Positions 1 through 4,409 of a stretch of 7,767 nt of DNA are shown here, in pieces. This DNA comes from Streptomyces speibonae (GTDB lineage Bacteria; Actinomycetota; Actinomycetes; Streptomycetales; Streptomycetaceae), in contig KL568543.1 in NCBI GenBank assembly GCA_000715605.1, positions 23,543 through 31,309 on the forward strand, written 5' to 3'. A program made the position numbers and the translations under genes. Below the pieces are notes generated by a model, which saw nothing but the letters and a program-made list of their open reading frames with translations, was not told the DNA's origin and searched no databases. Numbering within the stretch: position 1 is the stretch's first letter; each line of letters opens with the position of its first letter.

Positions 1-15
1 GTGTATAAGAGACAG
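1..15 (+). other. Tn5 mosaic-end / Nextera adapter remnant
   Basis: The first 15 bases, GTGTATAAGAGACAG, are identical to the last 15 of the 19-base Tn5 mosaic end AGATGTGTATAAGAGACAG used in tagmentation libraries. Genomic sequence begins right after it (base 15 could belong to either). The downstream minus-strand gene reads cleanly up to this point and is then cut. This is almost certainly a library artefact left at a contig end rather than a biological transposon end, since no transposase or other Tn5 sequence accompanies it. Confidence 0.95.
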
Positions 16-71
16 CCCCCCGCCCCCGTCACAGCGGACCTCTTCAGAAACTTCCGGCGGTTCAACGGCAT
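16..71 (-). CDS. N-terminus of a Tat-exported protein (truncated by contig end)
   Basis: Reading leftwards from an ATG at 71-69, the frame gives MPLNRRKFLKRSAVTGAG and then runs into the adapter. The stretch N-R-R-K-F-L-K at residues 4-10 fits the twin-arginine consensus (S/T)RRxFLK. It is followed by S-A-V-T-G-A-G, the usual start of a Tat hydrophobic region. A strong Shine-Dalgarno, GAGGAGA at 85-79, lies 7-8 bases before the ATG and fixes the start. The protein is therefore very likely exported folded through the Tat pathway. Only 18 residues are visible, so its family cannot be read from the sequence. From memory, a Tat-exported metallophosphatase/5'-nucleotidase sits near pyk in some streptomycetes, but that is a guess. 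The gene is divergent from pyk and shares the 250-base intergenic region with it. Confidence 0.8.
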
Positions 72-159
72 CTCAGGTTCTCCTCGTACCACGACGAACA
101 ACGCGCGTAGACTGCTCGCTTGATTCTGACCTGAACACGTCCACCGCGAACAGTCCATG

Positions 160-183
160 ACAGGTTGCGATCCTGTGAGGATC
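160..183. repeat. Two overlapping, mutually exclusive small inverted repeats
   Basis: ACAGG (160-164) is complementary to CCTGT (172-176). GATCC (169-173) is complementary to GGATC (179-183). The arms share bases 172-173, so only one hairpin can form at a time. The element lies in the divergent intergenic region between the Tat-signal gene and pyk. Stems of 5 bp are short for GC-rich DNA, so this may be chance; an operator is also possible. Confidence 0.3.
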
Positions 184-186
184 CCC

Positions 187-312
187 GTGACCGACCGTCG
201 CGCGCTCATCGGAGCGGCTCCGCGCACACTTCAACACTTGTCAATAACCCTTCAACGACAGGCCGTTGAGTCGTCACCCGCAACCAAATCGCTACCGACC
301 GGTAAGCCCTAG
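187..312 (+). CDS. Doubtful 41-codon small ORF upstream of pyk
   Basis: A GTG at 187 opens a 41-codon frame starting VTDRRALIGAAPR and ending TAG at 310-312, nine bases before the pyk ATG. GAGG at 177-180 lies six bases before the GTG, a plausible ribosome binding site. Against it: third positions are not consistently G/C, especially in the second half (ACA, CTT, CAA, TCA, ATA), unlike the flanking genes, and the product has no recognisable motif. If pyk is transcribed from the TAGGGT box at 310-315, this ORF would lie upstream of that transcript. It could be a leader peptide on a longer pyk transcript, but chance is more likely. Confidence 0.15.
   Translation: MTDRRALIGAAPRTLQHLSITLQRQAVESSPATKSLPTGKP
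252..269 (+). repeat. 6-bp inverted repeat with 6-base spacer upstream of pyk
   Basis: TCAACG (252-257) and CGTTGA (264-269) are perfect inverted repeats around ACAGGC. As DNA this is an 18-bp dyad that could be an operator for pyk. As RNA on the plus strand it is a hairpin with a six-base loop having A at position 1 and G at position 4, the loop pattern known for ANTAR-domain RNA targets. No matching second hairpin is evident next to it. Functional assignment is inference. Confidence 0.35.
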
Positions 313-315
313 GGT
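310..315 (+). promoter_or_regulatory. Possible pyk -10 box for a leaderless transcript
   Basis: TAGGGT at 310-315 fits the TAGRRT form of the -10 box seen at many streptomycete housekeeping promoters. It ends six bases before the pyk ATG at 322, which would place the transcription start at or next to the A of ATG. No TTGACA-like -35 box is visible at the right distance. The same bases include AGGG (311-314), seven bases before the ATG, so they could instead be a weak Shine-Dalgarno. A 12-bp dyad, TACCG-AC-CGGTA (293-304), sits just upstream and would overlap this promoter. Confidence 0.4.
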
Positions 316-321
316 CGGACC

Positions 322-1758
322 ATGCGCCGAGCGAAAATCGTCTGCACCCTGGGTCCTGCCACCGACTCGTACGACCAGATCAAAGCCCTGGTCGACGCCG
401 GTATGGACGTGGCCCGCTTCAACCTCAGCCACGGTGGTCACGCCGAGCACGAGGAGCGCTACCGACGGGTCCGGAAGGCCGCCGACGAGACCGGCCGCAG
501 TGTCGGCCTCCTCGCCGACCTTCAAGGCCCGAAAATCCGCCTCGGCCGCTTCACCGAAGGCCCCGTACTCCTTGAACGCGGCGACAGCTTCACCATCACC
601 GTCGAGGAAGGCGCCGAGGGCGACCGGCACATCTGCGGCACCACCTACGCCGGTCTCGCCGCCGACGTCACCACCGGCGAGCGCATCCTCGTCGACGACG
701 GCAAGGTCACCCTCGAGGTCACCGCCGTGGACGGCCCCCGCGTCCGCACCACCGTCATCGAGGGCGGCATGGTCTCCGACCACAAGGGGCTCAACCTCCC
801 CGGCGTCGCCGTGTCGGTGCCCGCGCTCTCCAAGAAGGACGAGGACGACCTGCGCTGGGCCCTGCGCACCGGCTTCGACGTGATCGCCCTGTCCTTCGTC
901 CGCAGCGGACGCGACATCAAGGACGTCCACCGCATCATGGACGAGGAGGGCCGCCGCCTTCCCGTCATCGCCAAGGTGGAGAAGCCCCAGGCGGTCGACA
1001 GCATCGACGACATCGTCGCCGCCTTCGACGGCATCATGGTCGCCCGCGGGGACCTCGGCGTGGAGATGCCCCTCGAACAGGTGCCCATCGTCCAGAAGCG
1101 TGCCATCAAGCTCGCCAAGCGCAACGCCAAGCCGGTCATCGTCGCCACCCAGATGCTCGACTCGATGATCGACAACGCGCGCCCCACCCGTGCCGAGGCC
1201 TCCGACGTCGCCAACGCCGTGATCGACGGCACGGACGCCGTCATGCTCTCCGGCGAGACCAGCGTCGGCAAGCACGCCGTCGACACCGTCCGCACCATGG
1301 CGCGCATCGTCGAGGCGGCCGAGGAGGACATCCTCGCCAAGGGGCTCCCGCCGCTCACCGAGCGCAACAAGCCCCGCACCCAGGGAGGGGCGGTCGCCCG
1401 CGCGGCGGCCGAGATGGGTGACTTCCTCGGCGCCCGCTTCCTGGTCGCCTTCACCCAGTCCGGCGACACCGCCCGCCGGCTGTCCCGCTACCGCTCGCCG
1501 ATCCCGGTGCTCGCCTTCACCCCCGACCCGGCCACCCGCTCCCAACTCAGCCTCACGTGGGGCGTGGAGACCTTCCTCGGCCCTCACGCGGAGACCACGG
1601 ACGCGATGGTCGACCAGGTCGACGACCTGCTCCTGCGCTATGCCCGCTGCGCCAAGGGCGACACCGTGGTGATCACCGCGGGATCCCCTCCGGGGGTCTC
1701 CGGGACGACGAACCTCGTCCGGGTGCACCACATCGGTGAGGACGACGGCCCCAGGTAG
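322..1758 (+). CDS. pyk: Pyruvate kinase
   Basis: Cytosolic enzyme of lower glycolysis that transfers the phosphate of phosphoenolpyruvate to ADP, giving pyruvate and ATP. The 478 residues match the usual 470-480 of bacterial enzymes, with no extra C-terminal phosphohistidine-like domain. Landmarks in order: KIVCTLGPA at 5-13; R32-F-N-L-S-H37, nucleotide and substrate contacts; DLQGPKIR at 66-73; a B-domain around 75-165; the active-site signature IAKVEKPQ at 216-223, with catalytic K218 and metal ligand E220; MVARGDLGVE at 239-248, with second metal ligand D244; VATQMLDSM at 274-282, with T276; and LSGETSVGKH at 309-318. The C-terminal alpha/beta domain (about 350-475) contains TQSGDTAR, part of the usual effector/phosphate site. 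The start is the first ATG; no strong Shine-Dalgarno precedes it, and a leaderless mRNA is possible. The gene is monocistronic, ends in TAG, and is followed by a strong hairpin. Streptomycetes often carry two pyk genes; which paralogue this is cannot be told from the window. Confidence 0.97.
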   Translation: MRRAKIVCTLGPATDSYDQIKALVDAGMDVARFNLSHGGHAEHEERYRRVRKAADETGRSVGLLADLQGPKIRLGRFTEGPVLLERGDSFTITVEEGAEGDRHICGTTYAGLAADVTTGERILVDDGKVTLEVTAVDGPRVRTTVIEGGMVSDHKGLNLPGVAVSVPALSKKDEDDLRWALRTGFDVIALSFVRSGRDIKDVHRIMDEEGRRLPVIAKVEKPQAVDSIDDIVAAFDGIMVARGDLGVEMPLEQVPIVQKRAIKLAKRNAKPVIVATQMLDSMIDNARPTRAEASDVANAVIDGTDAVMLSGETSVGKHAVDTVRTMARIVEAAEEDILAKGLPPLTERNKPRTQGGAVARAAAEMGDFLGARFLVAFTQSGDTARRLSRYRSPIPVLAFTPDPATRSQLSLTWGVETFLGPHAETTDAMVDQVDDLLLRYARCAKGDTVVITAGSPPGVSGTTNLVRVHHIGEDDGPR

Positions 1759-1795
1759 GAGGCCCGAGCGCGGACACGCCGACGCGCGACAGAAA

Positions 1796-1828
1796 AGCGG
1801 ATGTTCACCGAAAAGGTGGACATCCGCT
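1796..1828. terminator. Hairpin terminator between pyk and the convergent tRNA
   Basis: A 14-bp stem with one G-U/A-C position: left arm AGCGGATGTTCACC (1796-1809), loop GAAAA, right arm GGTGGACATCCGCT (1815-1828). Read on the minus strand, the hairpin follows the tRNA 3' end by about 30 bases and is followed by TTTTC, a proper U-tract, so it fits best as the tRNA terminator. On the plus strand it starts 37 bases after the pyk stop without a U-tract and probably also ends pyk transcripts, as many streptomycete stem-only terminators do. Confidence 0.85.
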
Positions 1829-1860
1829 GTCAAATGCGGACCTTGGATACAGAGGAAAAG

Positions 1861-1933
1861 TACCCCGGGTCGGATTCGAACCGACGCTGGATGGTGTTTG
1901 AGACCATTGCCTCTACCGCTGGGCTACCGGGGC
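1861..1933 (-). tRNA. tRNA with anticodon CAA (nominal tRNA-Leu), class I variable loop
   Basis: The minus strand folds into a full 73-base cloverleaf. The acceptor stem is GCCCCGG/CCGGGGT, with a G1-U72 wobble, and A73 is the discriminator. The D arm has GCC/GGC pairing with G18G19 in the loop (one extra base in the 3' side). The anticodon stem ATGGT/ACCAT closes the loop CTCAAAC, with U33 and anticodon CAA. The variable region is only five bases (CCAGC). The T arm is GTCGG-TTCGAAT-CCGAC. CCA is not encoded. CAA reads UUG, so an automatic call would be tRNA-Leu. However, bacterial leucine tRNAs normally have a long class II variable arm of ten or more bases, which this lacks. The D arm and G1-U72 look more like glutamine/glutamate-type tRNAs. 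The true amino acid is uncertain. A hairpin with a U-tract follows at 1828-1796. Confidence 0.9.
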
Positions 1934-1974
1934 GCCCTGCAAAACGAAGGTCGACGGTTACCCGCCGTGCCCCC

Positions 1975-2005
1975 ACCTTACCGCAGCTGGGTACGCTCTT
2001 GTCAG
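1975..2005 (-). promoter_or_regulatory. Candidate promoter of the CAA tRNA gene
   Basis: On the minus strand, CTGACA (2005-2000, five of six matches to TTGACA) precedes TAAGGT (1980-1975, a good -10 form) with a 19-base spacer. Transcription would begin near 1968, giving a leader of about 35 bases before the tRNA 5' end at 1933. The spacer is slightly long. The -35 box lies in the region where the divergent response-regulator gene should have its own start, since TACGCT at 1992-1997 is a -10-like box on the plus strand. Confidence 0.4.
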
Positions 2006-2027
2006 CAGTACCGGTCTGCCCCGCACC

Positions 2028-2033
2028 AAGGAG
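2028..2033 (+). promoter_or_regulatory. Ribosome binding site fixing the GTG start of the response regulator
   Basis: AAGGAG, a near-perfect Shine-Dalgarno, ends five bases before GTG at 2039. The in-frame ATG at 2105, which would remove 22 residues, has no comparable upstream site, so the GTG is preferred. Confidence 0.8.
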
Positions 2034-2038
2034 CCCAC

Positions 2039-2695
2039 GTGAGCGCCCCCGAGTCGCCCCAGCCTGTAGACGTGCCCGACGACGACAAGTCGCACGTGCC
2101 TCCGATGACGACCCGTGTCGTGATCGCCGAGGACGAGGCCCTGATCCGGCTCGATCTCAAAGAGATGCTGGAGGAGGAGGGCTACACCGTCGTCGGTGAG
2201 GCGGGGGACGGCGAGCAGGCCGTCGAACTGGCCCGGGAGCACCGGCCCGACCTGGTGATCCTCGATGTGAAGATGCCCAAGCTGGACGGTATCTCCGCGG
2301 CGGAGAAGATCGCCGAGGAGAGCATCGCCCCGGTGCTGATGCTGACCGCGTTCTCCCAGCGGGACCTGGTGGAGCGGGCCCGGGACGCGGGAGCGATGGC
2401 GTATCTGGTGAAGCCGTTCAGCAAGAGCGACGTGGTGCCGGCGATCGAGATGGCCGTCTCGCGGTTCACCGAGCTGAAGGAGCTGGAGCGGGAGGTCGCC
2501 GATCTGAGCCTGCGGCTGGAGACGCGCAAGCTGGTCGACCGGGCCAAGTCGGTGCTGCAGACCCAGTACGGGCTGACGGAGCCGGCGGCGTTCCGCTGGA
2601 TCCAGAAGACGTCGATGGACCGGCGGATGTCGATGCAGCAGGTCGCCCAGGCGGTCATCGACGACGCCGAGGAGAAGAAGGCGTCCAAAGGCTAG
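2039..2695 (+). CDS. pdtaR: ANTAR-domain response regulator, PdtaR (Rv1626) type
   Basis: Cytoplasmic two-component response regulator that acts on RNA, probably by antitermination, rather than on DNA. The 218 residues comprise a short acidic, Pro-rich N-terminal tail (1-24), a receiver domain (about 26-142), a short linking helix (144-163) and an ANTAR domain (about 157-210). Receiver residues present are the acidic pocket E31-D32-E33, phosphoacceptor D76 in VILDVKMP, T103 in LTAFSQRD, and K125 in YLVKPFS. The ANTAR part has LETRKLVDRAKSVLQ, GLTEPAAFRWIQ and DRRMSMQQVAQAVI. The match to what I remember of M. tuberculosis Rv1626 (PdtaR) is very close through both domains; that protein is phosphorylated by the separately encoded kinase PdtaS. 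No kinase lies beside this gene, so the partner is presumably elsewhere here too. The gene stands alone between the divergent tRNA and the convergent liv operon, and GTG is chosen by its Shine-Dalgarno. Its RNA targets are unknown from the window. Confidence 0.93.
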   Translation: MSAPESPQPVDVPDDDKSHVPPMTTRVVIAEDEALIRLDLKEMLEEEGYTVVGEAGDGEQAVELAREHRPDLVILDVKMPKLDGISAAEKIAEESIAPVLMLTAFSQRDLVERARDAGAMAYLVKPFSKSDVVPAIEMAVSRFTELKELEREVADLSLRLETRKLVDRAKSVLQTQYGLTEPAAFRWIQKTSMDRRMSMQQVAQAVIDDAEEKKASKG

Positions 2696-2713
2696 AGCCG
2701 CGGCCGGCCGGCA

Positions 2714-2762
2714 CGAAGAGGCCCGCGTCCCCCCGGCAGGGAAGGGGACGCGGGCCTCTTCG
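2714..2762. terminator. Bidirectional hairpin terminator between pdtaR and livF
   Basis: A perfect 19-bp inverted repeat: CGAAGAGGCCCGCGTCCCC (2714-2732) with its complement at 2744-2762, separated by an 11-base loop. It begins 19 bases after the pdtaR stop and lies five bases from the livF stop, so both converging genes can use it. There is no U-tract on either side, which is common for streptomycete terminators. The upstream GGCCGGCCGGC run (2702-2712) is a further small palindrome. Confidence 0.92.
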
Positions 2763-2767
2763 GATGC

Positions 2768-3484
2768 TCAGTCCTCGCCGAGGTAGGCCTTGCGGACCGA
2801 CTCGTCGTGCAGGAGGTCCTGCCCGGTGCCGGAGAGGACGATGTTGCCGACCTCCATGACGTGGCCGTGGTCCGCCAGGGAGAGGGCCGCCTGGGCGTTC
2901 TGCTCGACGAGCAGGATGGTGGTGCCCTGCGACTTCAGCTCGGCGATGGTCGCCATGATCTTCTGCATCATGATCGGCGACAGACCCATGGAGGGTTCGT
3001 CGAGCATGAGGAGCTGGGGCCGGGACATCAGCGCCCTGCCCATGGCGAGCATCTGCTGCTCTCCGCCGGAGAGGGTGCCGGCGGCCTGCTTGCGGCGTTC
3101 CCCGAGGATGGGGAAGAGGTCGTAGGCGCGCTTGATGTCCTGCTCGATGCCCGCCTTGTCGCTGCGCAGGAAGGCACCGAGGCGGAGGTTGTCCTCGATG
3201 GTCATGCGCGGGAAGATGTGCCGCCCCTCGGGGGAGTGGGCGAGCCCCATGGAGACGATCTTGTGGGCCGGGATCTTCTTGAGCGACCTGCCGTTGAACC
3301 TGATCTGGCCGCCGACGGGCTTGAGCAGCCCGGAGAGCGTGCGCAGCGTGGTGGTCTTGCCGGCGCCGTTGGTGCCGATGAGGGTGACCACTTCGCCCGC
3401 GTCGACGCTGAACGAGATGCCCTTGACGGCCTGGATCTTGCCGTAGGCGACTTTGAGGTCCTCGACTTCGAGGAGTGCGGTCAT
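2768..3484 (-). CDS. livF: Branched-chain amino acid ABC transporter, ATP-binding protein LivF
   Basis: One of two ATPase subunits that drive the LivHM membrane channel on its cytoplasmic face, importing leucine, isoleucine, valine or related amino acids. The 238 residues are normal for LivF. Motifs: Walker A GTNGAGKTT at 37-45; the LivF-type SPEGRHIFPRMT at 84-95 in place of a plain Q-loop; ABC signature LSGGEQQ at 138-144; Walker B LLMLDEP at 158-164; D-loop MGLSP at 166-170; and VEQNA at 193-197, where the switch histidine of most ABC ATPases is not present. This VEQN form is characteristic of LivF, so its ATP site is probably the weaker of the pair. The ATG overlaps the livG stop as ATGA, with AAGGAG (3498-3493) inside the end of livG, implying translational coupling. 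It is the last gene of the operon and is followed at once by a 19-bp terminator hairpin. Confidence 0.95.
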   Translation of the reverse strand: MTALLEVEDLKVAYGKIQAVKGISFSVDAGEVVTLIGTNGAGKTTTLRTLSGLLKPVGGQIRFNGRSLKKIPAHKIVSMGLAHSPEGRHIFPRMTIEDNLRLGAFLRSDKAGIEQDIKRAYDLFPILGERRKQAAGTLSGGEQQMLAMGRALMSRPQLLMLDEPSMGLSPIMMQKIMATIAELKSQGTTILLVEQNAQAALSLADHGHVMEVGNIVLSGTGQDLLHDESVRKAYLGED

Positions 3485-4404
3485 CGGTCGTTCTCCTTGC
3501 CGGGCGCGGCGTCCTGGGCGGTCTCGGCCTCGGCCTCGGCCGCGGCTTCGGCGGCCTCGACCTCGGCGGCCTCGGCGGCGCCGGGATCGTTCTCCATGGG
3601 TTCGCCGATGTAGGCGGCGATGACGCGCTCGTCGCCCTGGACGGTGGCCGGATCGCCCTCGACGAGCTTCTGTCCCTGGACGAGCACGGCGACGCGGTCG
3701 CAGAGGTTGAAGATGAACCGCATGTCGTGCTCGATCACGAGGACGGCGATGCCCTGGTCGCGGATGGCGAAGATCAGCTCCTCGGCCGCCCGGGTCTCCT
3801 GGGGGTTCATGCCGGCGGTGGGCTCGTCCAGGAGCAGCAGCCCGGGTTCGCTGGCGAGGGCGCGGGCGATCTCCAGCTTGCGCTGCTCACCGTAGGGGAG
3901 GTTGCGCGCCAGGTGGTCGGCCTTGGCGTCGAGGCCGACGAACGCCAGGAGTTCCATGGCCCGGGCCCGCGACGCCGCCTCCGCCTTGTGGAAGCCCGGT
4001 CCGCGCAGGACGGCCGACCAGAAGCCCTCCTTGGTCCGCGTGTGGCGGCCGACGAGGACGTTCTCCAGGACGGTCATGTTGGCGAAGAGCCGGATGTTCT
4101 GGAACGTCCGGGCGATGCCCGCGGCGGTGACCTTGAAGGACTTGGGCGGCAGCACCTTGCCCTTGTAGCGGACCTCGCCCTCGGTGGGGACGTAGAGGCC
4201 GGTCAGGCAGTTGAAGAAGGTGGTCTTCCCGGCGCCGTTGGGGCCGATGAGTCCGACGATCTCGCCGCTGCTGACGGTGAGGTCGACGTCGCGGACCGCG
4301 GTGAGGCCGCCGAAGCGCATGGTCACGCCGCGCGCGTCGAGGACCGTGGTGCCGGGAGCGGGTGCGCCCGGGGCGGAATCCTTGGTGGTGATGTCGGTGG
4401 TCAT
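3481..4404 (-). CDS. livG: Branched-chain amino acid ABC transporter, ATP-binding protein LivG
   Basis: Second ATPase subunit of the LivHMGF importer. The 307 residues are longer than the usual 250-290. Motifs: Walker A GPNGAGKTT at 54-62; Q-loop Q102 in ARTFQNIRLF; the LivG-type signature LPYGEQRKLEIARAL at 169-183, with YGEQ in place of SGGQ; Walker B LLLLDEP at 189-195; D-loop TAGMNPQE; and switch histidine H226 in VIEHDM. The canonical H226 contrasts with its absence in LivF, as usual for this pair. The extra length lies at both ends: an N-terminal tail of about 20 residues rich in Thr, Pro and Ala, and a C-terminal tail (about 270-305) made largely of Ala and Glu. The gene starts five bases after the livM stop, with AGGGG about ten bases upstream of the ATG, and overlaps livF by four bases. 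Confidence 0.95.
   Translation of the reverse strand: MTTDITTKDSAPGAPAPGTTVLDARGVTMRFGGLTAVRDVDLTVSSGEIVGLIGPNGAGKTTFFNCLTGLYVPTEGEVRYKGKVLPPKSFKVTAAGIARTFQNIRLFANMTVLENVLVGRHTRTKEGFWSAVLRGPGFHKAEAASRARAMELLAFVGLDAKADHLARNLPYGEQRKLEIARALASEPGLLLLDEPTAGMNPQETRAAEELIFAIRDQGIAVLVIEHDMRFIFNLCDRVAVLVQGQKLVEGDPATVQGDERVIAAYIGEPMENDPGAAEAAEVEAAEAAAEAEAETAQDAAPGKENDR
3521..3580 (-). repeat. Low-complexity GCC/GAG repeat encoding the LivG Ala/Glu tail
   Basis: About 60 bases are built from imperfect copies of a CTCGGC/CTCGGCGGC unit (plus-strand reading). On the coding strand they give short runs of A, E and V such as AAEVEAAEAAAEAEAE near residues 276-296 of LivG. Such tails tend to vary in length between strains through slippage. 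No DNA-level function is apparent. Confidence 0.7.
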
Positions 4405-4409
4405 GGTGG

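Noticed and set aside
1..15. End of a native Tn5-like transposon
   Set aside because: The match is to the engineered mosaic end and lies exactly at the window edge with no transposase or target duplication, so a library adapter is far more likely.
292..1833. 513-codon open frame on the minus strand antisense to pyk
   Set aside because: Shadow frame created by the GC-rich codon bias of pyk. The protein is a low-complexity Gly/Asp/Val/Ala string with no domain, and pyk itself is unmistakable.
1736..2038. Upstream extension of the response-regulator frame back to an ATG at 1736
   Set aside because: It would overlap the end of pyk and run through the tRNA and its terminator. GTG at 2039 has an excellent Shine-Dalgarno and the expected domain start.
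3521..3580. Possible CRISPR-like or tandem-repeat array
   Set aside because: The units are six to nine bases, imperfect and without spacers, and they encode a continuous Ala/Glu tail in frame with livG.
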